Assembly (NCBI GenBank): GCA_964023275.1
Contig: OZ029918.1
Location: 36,107,063 to 36,171,062 of the forward strand
Direction: 5' to 3'
DNA: 64,000 bases
Source of the DNA: Norana najaformis
Taxonomy: Eukaryota > Annelida > Clitellata > Crassiclitellata > Hormogastridae
A model generated the notes under the pieces. That model worked only from the letters and a program-made list of their open reading frames with translations, was not told the DNA's origin and did no database searches. How positions within the stretch are numbered: the first letter of the stretch is position 1; the number at the start of each line of letters is the position of its first letter. This document shows, piece by piece, positions 11,601-25,872 of this stretch. Both the position numbers and the translations under genes were made by a program.

Positions 11601-14600
11601 ATTTGCAATAATAGCAGGGAATGAGGCTTGATATTCCACCTATGATATTTTCACCCCTAACTTAATGTTTTTATTCCTGCTTTCCATTTAAGAAAATTTT
11701 ATTTATTTAGTACCTTTAAGAAACTACTTCATCCTAATTCATACGAGAATCAGTTAATGATTTAGGGAGAAATATCGCAATTAAACCTTAGATTCTGCAG
11801 ATTGGCTTTCGGAAGCTTGTTTACGACATCACGCATTGATGAGAGACGCTGTTCTGGAGGTCTAAAAAGGAACCAAAAACAGGCAGATAAACCACAGCAG
11901 ATAAACCACAGCAGATAAACCACAGCAGATAAACCACAAGTGCTTTCTCTATCCAAGTGATAGCCATGTGTAGAGCACTTCTGAGAGTTAAACATAATGA
12001 CTTCTGTGGCGCCATTATCATCATGCACAAGACATCAATCAATGGTTGCCCAAGTGAACCCGTAGTCAAAGATCATAATCCATACGATCATAATCCAACT
12101 ATGATTGTAAAGATCATAGTTGGAGAAGCCTGGTCAAAATCCAATAGATCATGGTAACTGGAAGCTGGGCTACAGTGGGTAATTCTGTAAATGTAATTTA
12201 AGATTTACAAAATGCCTCTTAGAGAATAAACTCAACAGGGGCGCTCCCGACCCAAACAAGTAAAATCACTGTTAAACAGTACAGTCTTCAGGCTCCTGTG
12301 AAACCCTACAAGGGGAAGAGATTGGAGCTTGAGTTGCAGATCTTGATAGAGACGGTTCCAGCAGGTGGGACAGATATGCGCAAAGGGTAAGCATGTTGAA
12401 ACAAATGAGCCTTAAGTTCAGACCTGCACGGCATTAAAGAACTGATGGAACACACATAACTGGGCATCGAATCAGTCATTGAAAACAACACCAGGTGGCT
12501 CCTCTTAAGAACAGATACAAATAAAGTTCTGTTACGATTAAAATTACAATGGACTGCCACTCGACACTAATACATCATCGCACGCGGATGAAGTGAAGCC
12601 AAACAACAAAGAGCTGGTCAGTACTCGGATGTGTAACCCTGGGTACATGGAAACCCATGCCCCTTGTTGCCCACTATACCCTCCAACTGAAGAAGGTTGC
12701 TCATAATCAGATACCTTCCCATTTTCTTTGACTGCAAGTTAAGCGCACGACCTACTGGCTGAAATATCACATCAGCGTATTCTCCAAATGATTTACTTAC
12801 TCACACTTCCACCAAACACCAGGATACTGGTCTAGTAAATATGGCAAAGCTGGCTACAAGTACATCAGTACACTGAATAAGAGTCCAAGATGTGCTTAGC
12901 CACAGCATACTTCTGTAACGTTTGAAGCCATTCGTTGTAGAGTTCTGAACACATCAACGGTTCGGGCAGTTCTCTAAGGTACAACTTCAGTATACCTAGA
13001 AGAAAATCATTAGCAAATAAACCATCTATAAACAACCACTCAGAGGTAATTGGCATGGTTTTCCGAGCGGCTAACACGTCAACTTTTCACCTCAACAACT
13101 TGGGTTTGAATCCTGGGCCTGCCACATGAAATCAACATTTCATTTAATTGATTTCATCTGCTGTTATTTGAATGCAGTGTAGAACTGTGTGCTACTTCAG
13201 AGGCCACTGTCTTTGATACGAGTCCCACCTCAAATCCAATAAATTCATAGCAATAATTCACGTTTAATAAGCAACAGATGTAATAAGCAAAAAAATTATT
13301 TCACTTACATTAAAATCTAGTCAATAACCAAATTCACAGCAACTGAGGGTAAAGGGTCATAAGGATCACTAGGGTTGTAAGGGTCACAAGTCATAAGGGT
13401 CACAAGGGTCATCACAGTCATAAGGGCCATTTGGAAGTCATCATTCAATTCAACAGCAACTCTGAAAGGCAAACAAATTAATGACTAGAAGTTGAATATT
13501 CAAGTTCTCCAGAAACCAAACCTTTTTTGAAATTTTATCTGGATAGTAAAATCAGTCATGATATTTTATTCCATTCTGGCCAGTATTACTGCTAAGAATG
13601 TGAAAGCAAAACTTTCAACTGTCTGCTTATTAAGCTACGCAAATCCAATTACGCATCCATTCTGAGCAACCAGAAAGACTGTCTGACTTTTCAACTACAG
13701 CGTTTCTCTGAAGTGCTTCAAAGCACTTTATTAAGTGTCTAGATACATACATACAACATACATCCATACATAACACATAAATGCATACACACATGTATAC
13801 CAACACACACACAAATAATTACATACTACATACACACATACATTTAAACATACAGACATATAAACATACGTCTGAACATACATAAACACATACATACATA
13901 CCTATGAACATACATAAACACAGACATACATACATACGAATATACATAAACACATAGATAGGTGCTGTTTTTACCTTTGCACCCCGGCAAAATGATCCTT
14001 CAATCCCAAGGAAGCTGTGTTCATTGAACAATTACTTTACCCTACCAGGACAGTCTTCCCACTGATATTCGACCCCTTCTGCATGAAGACTGAAACTCAC
14101 GTACAGTGAATCTTCAGAGGGGCCATACAAATGTTTTGGTTAAAATTACGATTACCTTACCTCATTCTACCATACCACAAGTTGATCCTCTGGCACTTAC
14201 TGGCTATAACGTGCAGATCAATATCGTCGTCGATGGCTATAACTGGTCGCTGGTAGGAGTTGAACGCCGCCTGCATGGCAAAAATCACACCAAAGATGAA
14301 TGCAAATCTACCAGCACACAATCTAGAAGCCGATGTTGGTGGCACAGTTACTCAGCACATGTTTCTAGCTAATCTTCTGTAAGACAACCATGTTCCAGGG
14401 CCTTCAAAAGGTTCATAAAAGGTGCTATATAAATAAGATAAATGTATAGATATGTATGTATGCATGCATTTAGACTACGGTATTCAAGCAGCTTCAGAAA
14501 TCAGCCGTGCACACAGGATCATTTATTTCGATCCACGAGATACCGTTTAAATGAAGATAACGGAAAATTCTTGCTCAAAGACAGTATATTTGAGTAAATA

Positions 14601-17600
14601 TGTATGCATGAATTTGTGTTTGCGTATGCATGTGTATGTATATATGTATGTATTTATGAATGTATGTATGAGTGTATGAATGTATATATGATGTACGAAC
14701 ATTTCAATATACTTAGTTTAGCATTGTTACTTTTAGCACTTTTCTCAAAAGTGCTGTACACCTGACTACCTAAATGAACTAATAAGCAACAATCGTGTGT
14801 TAAGCGTTAACTCTAATTTTTTACTCAGCAGCGGTGGAAACCTGTTCAGTCATTTCGGAAACTACTTGCCTTAAGCTTCTTGATTTTCGAGGTCGACCCA
14901 GCGATTCGAAACAGACCCTGCAACAGACATTTTTTAAATTCCCCATAAATAATCACTCATAAAAAATGGCTCTACGTCCATCACGAAAAATGCAGCAAAG
15001 AAATGAAAGCCATTTCTAAGGAGATACCAATAACTTGCACTATATAAATGTTAAATTATATAGCACTACACAAAACAGTTACATAAGAAATTAGTATTTG
15101 CTTATATAGCACTACTTTACGAGTCAAAGATAGCGGCTTTAAGCAGTTGTGAGCAATGCCACCATGTATGTTTCCTACTTTACAGATAACTGTAAACATA
15201 AGGTAATAAGGTAAGATAAGATAAGATAAAGTAGTAAGGTAGGGTAAGGTAAGATAAAGCAAGGGATGATAAGGTTAGACAAGCCAAGGTAAGGGGTAAG
15301 GTAAGGCAAGGGAAGTTAAGGTGAGGTAAGGTAATCGCTCATCATACGCTGATGTCAACAATAACTTAATAGCAATCAAGGAACAACTAGACAACTGTTG
15401 ATTACTTTGCTCAACAATGAATTGTCAACTACCCACGAATCAAACCCCAGACTTGAGGCGAAAAGTAGAAGTGTTAGCAATCCGAGACAGACCACGTACC
15501 TCTTCTGCCAGCGCAAGTTCGCTAAGGACCGCGATGCATTCCTCTAGGACGTAAGCGATTTCGCGATTCTCCGAGTCTAGATGTTCTTGTAACGACTGAC
15601 CGAAGACTGGCTTCTTTATACTGAATTCTAAAGGAACACAACACAGTTTTAAAGATGGAGGTATACAGGGACTGGTTGGATGTGGTGGGTGGGTGGATGG
15701 ATTGGATGGATGCGGTGGGTGGGTGGTGGATTGGATGGATGTGGTGAGTGGATGGATGGTGGATTGGATGGATGTGGTGGGTGGGTGGATGGTGGACTGG
15801 ATGGATGCAGTAGGTGGATGGATGGTAGACTGGATGGATAGAGCAAGTGGATGGATGGTGGATTGGATGGATGCGGTGGGTGGATGGATGGTGGATTGGA
15901 TAGATTTGGTGGATGGATGGATGGTGGATTGGATGGATGCGGTGGGTGGATGGATGATGGATTGGATGGGATGCAGTGGGTGGATGGAGGGTGGATTGGA
16001 TGGATGTGGTGGATGGATGGATGGTGGATGGATGGATGGTGGATTGGATGGATGTGGTGGATCGATGGATGGTGGATTGGATGGATGCGGTGGGTGGATG
16101 GTAGACTGGACTGATGCTGTGGATGGATGGATGGATGGATGGATGGATGGGTGGACTGGATGGAACGGATGGATGGGTGAATTGAATGCATGGGGTGGAT
16201 TGAATCAATGGATGGATGGATTGATCGGTGGGTGGATGTATGGATCAAAGATAGCTGGATGGATCAATGGATAGATGGCACAACATGGATGGATGGATGA
16301 TCCAATGGGATACACAGACGGCTAACTGGATGGAAGGCTTTTGCTTCAACCACACGATCCTTCAACCACAGAACCATGCTTTGAGGACTAATGCTCTTGA
16401 CTGAGCAATTACCATACCTTACGTAATCTTACCTGGCTTAAACACAACAAAAAAGGCACCCTTACTATATCACCAAAATCAAACGAAAAATACCCAGCTC
16501 TAACAAGTGTTATACAGCGGCTCTTGGAACCTTTTGAGCAACAGCATAAACCAAAATCACAGTTCTCCAACCAGGGTTCAAATCCCAGGCCTGTCATGTG
16601 AAATCAACACAGATCGCATCATCAAGCTGTCCGAAACCTTGGAGGCCATTGCCTTTGCCATGAATGCCTCCTCAACTCCAATACACACAAAATCGCAAAG
16701 AGAAATCGGAAAAAAGAAAAGCTGAATTCTGTCTAACCAATGTTTTCCTTCAACTGTGGAATGACTCTTTCGAGAATACCGAGCGACTGACGGTGATAGT
16801 CCGCCTGAATCTGTGCCAGCTAACGTAAACAGATCACAGCAGTAAAGTAAAGACGTAAAGAGGTAAATCTGTACACAGGTAAAATGCAGAGAAGTACAGA
16901 AGCAAAGTACCTCCTGAAATTTGCCGGGCTTCTGCAATTCATGGCTACATTTGACTTGATGCAACCACTGATGCCTTGTGCATCGTAATGGCGCTATAGA
17001 AGTCATCATTCAATTAGAATAGATAAGATTAGAATAGGGGGTTACCATACCCTCTGTTCTCTTTCCCACCACGAAATAACTAAATGGATGGATGGATGAA
17101 TGGATGGACAGATCGATGTATGGATAAACTAATGGATGGATGGATAAAAAACTGATGGATTGACATATGGATGGACTGATGGATGGATGGATGGATGAAT
17201 TAAAGGACTGATGGATAGACTGATGGATGGATGGGTGAATAAAAGGATTGATGGGTAGATAGATATATGAACGGATGATCACACCTCTTGGAGACATTTG
17301 GTGACTTCGGACTCCTTGCTTACGAAATTGTACATCTCGGTCGCAAGCTGATCCTTGATCTGGTCAACTTTGGCGATGGCATCTTCCACCTCAGTCCTCG
17401 CCTCATCCAACTTCGCCTGCATCCCGGCCTGTGCCTGCCTCTGGGCAGAAGCGTAACTGGAACGTAAAGTCACATTCCCATCATCACATTCTAATGTTAC
17501 GATCAACAAAACTCAACATTATGACTAATAATCCCAAATATTATGATCAACATATGTTTCATTGTGTTGATCGTAATATTTTAGCTTATTTGTCATTACA

Positions 17601-20600
17601 ATCATCAAACCGTAATACGATGATCATCAAACCGTAACACGATGATCATCAAATCGTAACACCACGATCATCAAATCGTAACACCATGATCATCCAACCG
17701 TAACACCATGATCATCAAATCGTAACACCATGATCATCCAACCGTAACACCATGATCATCAAATCGTAACACCATGATCATCCAACCGTAACACCATGAT
17801 CATCAAATCGTAACACCATGATCATCCAACCGTAACACCATGATCATCAAATCGTAAATTGACAATGAACTATCTACAACATTACAATCAATCACCAGTA
17901 ACATTACGACCAACAAACCACAACATTATGACCAACAATCTGTAACATTACCATCAAAAATTCAAAACATAATGATAAACAATCTGTAACATCATGACTA
18001 CAATCAATAATCCATAATACAAAACTTTATAACTCTAACGTTATTAACATTATTATTAACCATAATATTATGATTCATGCACAACAACATGCCTCTCAAT
18101 AATCATAACGTAACTTACTCAACAAACCCATCAAATAAATCAACTCTCTACAAACTGCTGACTTCGTAATTAACCAATTTTACAAAATGTCTGCTGAGAA
18201 AACCGTAAACCAGAGAAAATGAAAACTCACCAAGCCCTACTCTCAACACATGACTCTTGCCAAAAACAAAACCAACCACCACACATCCATACGCATAAAT
18301 GTGTATATAGGGATATTTACACAATGCCTTTAAACAACCGCTATATAAATAAGACTTGGCTTACCGCTGTTTTGCAGAGTCCATGTCGAGAATTAGTGAC
18401 TTCAGTTGCTTTTTCAACTTCTGAATTGATGGGTAATCAACCTTCAATTAAATAAACGAATTTTACAACAGGGATGCAGTTCAGAAATTCTCTCAAACTT
18501 CCTAAGACGTTTTTATATAACCTACGACTTGGTGTCAAAATTACCAGGTAAACGCAACAGCAAAAACATAAAAGAAAGCAACTTCAATTTAAATTTTAAA
18601 TTAAACCTCAAGTTCAAAATATATCTTGTAAAATTCAGATCTTAATTACCCAGAGTTCAGTCACTACATTTTTAAATTAAATAAATCAATTAAACCTCAC
18701 ATTAAAAATTAGTAAAAAAATAACAATTCAACAAAACACAAGTAAAAGTAACAACAACATCAGGAGATAAAACTAGAAGACTTAATAACAATGTAGTAAA
18801 TAAATGAAAACTCAAATAACTAATGTTTTTCACTGATAAATGAAAAATAAAAATATGAATAATGTCATAAAATGTCTGCAGTATGACTAACAAAATATGA
18901 CTAAATAAACATCTGTCATAAAAACACACCAATGCTCATTTGCTAATAACTCTTCACTTATGTATATAAAAACACACCAATACTCATTTGCTAATAACTC
19001 TTCACTTATGTATATATATATATATACACTTCATATATAATTATATACATTCTCAGTAAATATATACATATATATATTCACTGACAAATATACATAAATA
19101 TGTATACATATACTCCCTGACATGTGTATGTAATAATTCACACATAGTATACATAACATATAAACACAGTACATACATATACATTCACTGACATGTGCAT
19201 ATATAAGCACCATACAAAGATACATTTATACCCAATATGCATTATTTATGTATATATATATATACAACATATTTTATATATATATACAACTTAAATATAC
19301 AAGCATACACGGATGAATAACATGACCTCTGACCTCGACCATGTCACGAATTGGAATGATGATTCTCTGCTCAACGTCTGTTTCCATCGCCAAAACGATC
19401 GTTGCAATAGCACCCTGCGCATCTCCGGACAAGTGGAAAATTTGTCTAGACAAATAAAATAATTCAGCTATCTTGTTAATTTTTAATTTTGCATGTTACA
19501 TTTGTTTTACAAATTCTACAGCAAGAATTGTCCTAAAAAATCCACTTAATATGGACGTACAAGATATGTACATATGAATGTATGTACGTGTGCATGTATG
19601 AATATATTTATGTATGCATGTATATAGGTAAGTATGTATGAATATATTTATGTATGTATGCATGTATATATATGAATAGGTATGTATGTATGTATGTATG
19701 AATATATTTATGTATGTATGTATATAGGTAAGTATGTATGAATATATTTATGTATGTATGCATGTATATATATGAATAGGTATGTATGTATGTATGTATG
19801 TATGAATATATTTATGTATGTATGTATATATATAGGTAGGTATGTATAAATATACTTATGTATGTAGGAATGTATGTATGTAGGAATGTATGTATGAATG
19901 GATGTATGTATGAATGTATGCACGTATCTGGCTATTTATATAACAGTTAAAATTTTCTGTTTAACTCTAACATCAGCATTTGATTTCGTACATCATCCAT
20001 TTAACCATTTATTGTTGGGCTCTTGTCCATGCCGACATTTGACATTTGTAAAGCACTCTAGAAGTAGCTTGCCACTGATGATGCTTTATAAACTGTCGTG
20101 AATACAATTACAATTACAATATCGCCTTTTAAGAACCTCACAACAGCACATATAACATAACATGGGTTTTAAGTGGTTAAGAAAACACTTCATATGTGTT
20201 AGAGCCACTGCCAATTGCAGCAATTTCAGCCAAAGGCCAGCTTCCTCTTAAAGAGCTATCACAGTGTCCCATGAGAGAGAGTACCACCATCTACAGCTCT
20301 TACATTGAACTTACATTACAAAACACGTCACCGATAGACCACCATGCCGCATATATATGCATAAATCATTTAATTAACACCAATACCAAAAATAGCAGGA
20401 TATATGTCACAGGTGAAATAGCTCTTGAAACCGACTTAATTACAAACATTAATTACTAATCCTTAATAATAATTAATATAATTAAGGCCTATCGGAAGCT
20501 TGTCTAACATGACCTTATTATAAGCAGGGCTTGATATGTTCCCAAAGACGAGTTTCTAGTGTACACAGTGTGACAGTTAAAATGTAAAGAAAGTTTGTTG

Positions 20601-23600
20601 TCAAACATATCACTGAAACTGTGTTTTAGATAACTGTTTTAAATGTGCTTAATAGGATATACCAAAGGCTCACTAAATCTTAGTCAACCATCAACCAATG
20701 GCACTGAGCAATTGTGAATCAAGGACTTGCTCGAGGTCCGTACGCAGTAACCAACTCTCGGGAGGTTCGAACCCGTACTCTCCGAGTTATAAGCTGACTG
20801 GGGAGAGCGCTCAGCTTATAACTCGTAGAGTACGGGTTCGAGCCTCCTCCCCTGAGATGGTTCCGGTGTAGGGACCTTGAGCAAGTCCTTCACTCACAAT
20901 TGCTCGTGCCACCGGCTGATGCTTAGTCATTAGATAGGGGCGCTTAATAAGTGCAGAAATAATAATAAGTGTCCAGCAAAAATAAATTATGTACGTGCAT
21001 ACATCTGGTTACTTATATAGCACCTTTTAAAAACCTCTCAATGGAGTTATAGTAGGCTGTCTAAATGGTTTCTGAGCAGTCTCTGAGTAGAGAGGACACG
21101 TTGCATTTAAAAAGAAATTGCAATTTCGTGTATAAATTACATTCTGAGCATTGCACATATTGCATTTTAAGCACCAATTGGATTTTTAGAACAAACTGCA
21201 TTTTTATTACAAATTGCAGAACAAATAGCATTCCTGAGTACCTCGTGTGCATCGTATTTTGAAGTTTTTAGTAAAAACTAGATTTTCAGCGACCACATTC
21301 AGGTACAAATTACATTTTCAGCACTAGATGCGTTGCATTTTGAGCACAAAAAGCATATAAAAATTGGGTAAAATTGATTTTACTGCCATAAACATCGTAT
21401 TTTGAGCATAAATTGCATTTTCTGTGAGAACTGAGTTTTCCATACAAACTGTCCCTCTCCTTCTGGCTGGAATTAATCCCTCCTACGGGACTCTCCTCCT
21501 GTGTTGACAATTTTGCTCAGTCTGTCACAAAATCTATTTGGTTAGCTCTGGCTGCTTTCCCTCTTTCGCAAAACGCCCCATAAATTTTTTATGGGGCATA
21601 TTCGTTGAATAGAGAAACCATATTCAAACAGAGAGCCGTTAATGAACGAACACTGGGGTGGAGGACGCAAAAACAATATTACACTAGAGATACACAAGTG
21701 TTATAATAAGTATTCCACTGTTCACGACAGCTAATTATGCCGAGCCAGCGCACTGGGGGGGAGCCACAGCGCCTGACTAGCACTCCCGCCGAGTTAAGCA
21801 GCCCATGTTTGGTCATCCCCCATGTCCGAATGCTACTGGGCTGCGTGTAGTCAAGTGTTTGCCCACAGCTAACTGCCCAGTTTCGCTTTAGCAGGATCCG
21901 AACGTCTCACTATCTCGAACGCTTCAACTTTCCCTCCCGCTGCCAAAGGTATCACTTGCCACGACCACAACCCGGATAGCACCCATCGTTTTACCCCACC
22001 TCCATCGACAGCCCCTCTTTAAATCCCGGAACTTGGCGTCAACGCTGTGGCGCATTGAGGCCAGGCTTTGTTTTTGCAAAGCCTGATTTCTATTCCTGTT
22101 GCATCCTCTTATAAGCAATGTCTAGAAACAGCAGACAAGAATGTAGCCAGAACGCTTATAGGCACACGTGTCTGGTAATAAAACAGTCAATGTTGTCCTT
22201 GCCACGCCTTACCTTGCTACACTTAACCTGGGGCATGGTAACCAATTGGTTAGAGCGCTTGGCTTGTAACGTTGAGAGTATGGGTTCAAGCCTCCACTTA
22301 GATGGTTACTGTGTAGGGGCCTTCACTCACAATTGCTCAGCGCCATCAACTGATGCTTTTTCGTTAGACAGTGCCACTTAATAAACTCAGAAATAATAAT
22401 AATACCTTACCTTACGAGACGTGGTGGTGTAGTGGTATGGTCTGTGCCTCGTAATCGGAGGGTCACGGATTCAAATCTGCCTCAAGCCACTGCGTAGCGA
22501 CCTTGGACAAGTTGCTCACCCACAACTGTCTGTGAGGAGGGCAACGGGAAACCTCCTCACTCATCTCATCCCCGGGTGGCATAAAGCCAATGGACCTGCC
22601 CTCCAGCAGAGAACTCATCATCACCTTAAAGCACTTTACCACACCTTGCCTCAACTCACATTACCTTGCCTTACCTTACCTTGCCTTACCTTACCTTGCC
22701 TTACCTTACCTTGCCTCACCTTACCTTACCCTATCTCACCAGCTTTCAGGAATGCAATCATACCCTGTTCCAGTGTCTTGTCCAAACTGAACCGAGGACT
22801 CGATAAGAGAGTGTGACAGACCAGACTCTGGCAGTTTCTTCTGCAGGAGAAATAAATAAGAGACTTCAGCAGAGACTTCACCTTTAACAAAGACTTTAAC
22901 AAAAACCTTTTACAAAGCAATTAGGCAAAGACTTTAGAACAATAAACTGACTCATAGACTTAGCTTCCAAAGACTTTCACAAACTGTTTAAATGAAGAAC
23001 ATTTTCTTTCATTCATTCATTCAGAGCAGAGTGAATGAATGAATCATTTTGTTCATTCATTCAGAGAAGAATGAATGAAAAATTTCATTCATTCATTTGT
23101 TCATCCATTTATTCAGAGCAGAATGCAAACATTTCATTCATTTATTCATCCATCAACTTATTCAGAGCAGAATTAATGAAACATTTCATTCATTCATTCA
23201 TCCATCCATTTATTCAGACCAGAACGAATGAATCATTTCAATCATTCATTCAGCCAAGGCAAACAAGCAAAGGCGGCCAGTACTGTCTTGATCTTCCTAC
23301 CAACAGTGTGCAGTTGAAGCACTAATTTCACAGGCAAGTTTGTTAGAGGGCACTAGAGAAGTGTTTCCCTCCTGGCAGGAATTTGAACTCACTACCTTTG
23401 GGCTGGCATTAAGTCAAGTTAACAAGAAGAATATTTCATCAAAGAACTAATAAAATGCAAATATGCTGTACTTACAAAATAACGAACGTTAAAAGCAGGC
23501 TATTTTCCAACTACTCCAAGACACTTTATGTCTCGTAGGGTTTCTGGACACATTAGTTCAGTGGTCAGTGTGCTGGACTTTCAACCCAGTGGCCAGAGGT

Positions 23601-25726
23601 TCAAAACCACGCCAGGACAGAAAGGTGTTTCAGGGTTTCTGCTCCACTTGTACACCTAGCCAACTCAGCTATCAAACGAGTACATTGACTGTACACTCTC
23701 AGTGGGAAGATCAGAGAGTGAGGGAGAGGACAGGCCACTTGTGGTCATATGCCGAGACCGAGAAAAACAAAGTCGCTAACACTTCCATCCCCTGGCTGTC
23801 TCCCAAGGTTAGCTTAAAGAACTTCTTCTCCGCTATTATAAGATTATTATTTTGTGCTCCCTTATATCTAAGGGAGCTCTGCATCCTCCTTTCTATTCCT
23901 GGCCGCAGACCACTGCATTCATCGGTTCAGGGTGATTTCGCCGTCCCCCTAGCTCCAACTGCCATCATTCAGCGCCGCAGCTTTGCTTTTGCTGGCCCTG
24001 CTTCTAGGAATGACTTACCTGCCGACCTTCGACGGGAGCTTCTCTCCCTCTCCCTCTTCCGTAAGGGCTTGAAGACCGTATTATTCCCCAGTTCTGGGAT
24101 GGGCCGGGAGCGACTCAGATGAGGCTACCCTGAACCGGCGCTTTACAAATTTACAATTACGATTACGAAGACACTATTTTCAACAGATCACTTCCAGTGA
24201 AACTGGAAAGATGACTGGCAAGATCCAGTCGGGTGACGTGGTCTTACCAGTCGCTTTTCGACGTCCGAACTGGGACCCTGGCTTCGAAGGAACTGGAGGA
24301 TTTTCTTGTACAGGTTCTGGCAGACGGTTTTCAGCAGCTCAACACGTCTCTCCAAGTTCTGCTCGTACTCAGACAGCACCTCAGATTTCTCGGCCCTGGT
24401 TCACACAAATACAGTGAAGTGTCGAATTTACATAGAACCAACCTAAGCCAAAGAACATAAGGTAAAATTAAAGTAAGGTAAAAAAGATAAGGTATGTGAT
24501 GTATGGTAAGAAAGATATGGAACGTAAGTACACATAGTACAACATACACACGTAATATGTTACTTAACCCTCAACAGAGCACGTAAGAAAAGTTACGTTG
24601 TTGCCTGGAACACAAAAGGAAACCTGCAACACCTTTTGTGGTCCATTTGGACCGCAACCAAAGATTAAACATTTTAATTTAAAAATCTGAATAAAACTTA
24701 AAACGTCACATGTGTTATTTATAGACTCTCATATCAACTGGCAATTACCTGGAATAACACTATGCTAGCACCTAGCCAAAGAAGGATACAAGACAATGGA
24801 TATGCATGAGTCTAAATGAGTTAAAAACAGACACGGAGTTACAGTTGATGAGAAATATGGGTCAAGTCTTGCACAAGGTTATACAGCCTTATAGCCTTAT
24901 AACCTTATACAGAACAACGTTATACAGCCTTATAACCTTACACAGAACAAGGTTGCAGCTGTTCACTTGGCTCCTGTTCCTGTGAGCTTATGACTGTTGC
25001 AACTTGTTATCTTCACAAGAAAACGTTATGTTGTGCCGAGTATGTGAATGCTATGTCACGGTGTGAAACTGGAGTTTAATGATATTTTGGGTGAGGCACA
25101 GTGAGGACAAAATCTATCAAACAACTGAATAATAGAGCCCTTACTGGTTTCACTGGTGTCCTGAATAGCAAATTAGTATGTTACAATATGACGCACTTTA
25201 TACAGCTGTTTGGAAGCCTCAGAATAATGACTCCAGTGATGGCTATTTGGACTGTGACTCTTTGTGAGCGCTTTTGTGAGGTTCTTAAAAGATGCTATAT
25301 AAATAGCCAGATACACATACATACATACATTCATACATATACACATACATACATACATAAACACGTATAGACACACATAAACACATATATACAAACATAA
25401 ACACACACATTATATATATATATACATAAATACATATAAATACACAGATAAGCAAACATAAACACATACATACATAAACAAATATATACACACATAAACA
25501 CATATTCATACATAAACACATATATACATACATAACCACATATATAAATACACACAGATATACAAACATAAACACATACATACAAATACACATATATACA
25601 TACATAAACACATATATACACAGACAGACACATATATACATACATGAACACACACATATATATACATAAGCACATACATAAATAAACACAGATATGCAAA
25701 CATAAACACACACATACAAATACACA

Positions 25727-25758
<32 letters not shown>

Positions 25759-25840
25759 CATAAACACATATATACATACATAAACACATACATAAATACA
25801 CATAGATATGCAAACATAAACACACACATACAAATACACA

Positions 25841-25872
<32 letters not shown>

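Noticed and set aside
14862..14869. Use of the GT donor (GCAA|GTAGTT) for BAR-RhoGAP exon 9
   Set aside because: Leaves phase 1 and destroys the frame of exon 10; the GC donor gives the conserved junction.
15522..16274. Long open frames (up to 228 codons) rich in His/Pro/Ile/Trp/Gly/Asp
   Set aside because: Produced by the 33-bp GGAT minisatellite, whose unit lacks stops in several frames on both strands; no splice or codon evidence.
17585..17862. CRISPR-like array
   Set aside because: Units are contiguous 22-bp repeats without unique spacers, in a eukaryotic intron.
22423..22500. Possible tRNA gene (A- and B-box-like words)
   Set aside because: It continues into a CORE-like SINE body and cannot be folded into a proper acceptor stem; same for the other tRNA-like heads.
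23568..24122. 184-codon ORF as a host gene
   Set aside because: The N-terminal part is translated SINE A and the C-terminal part is a LINE RT ending.
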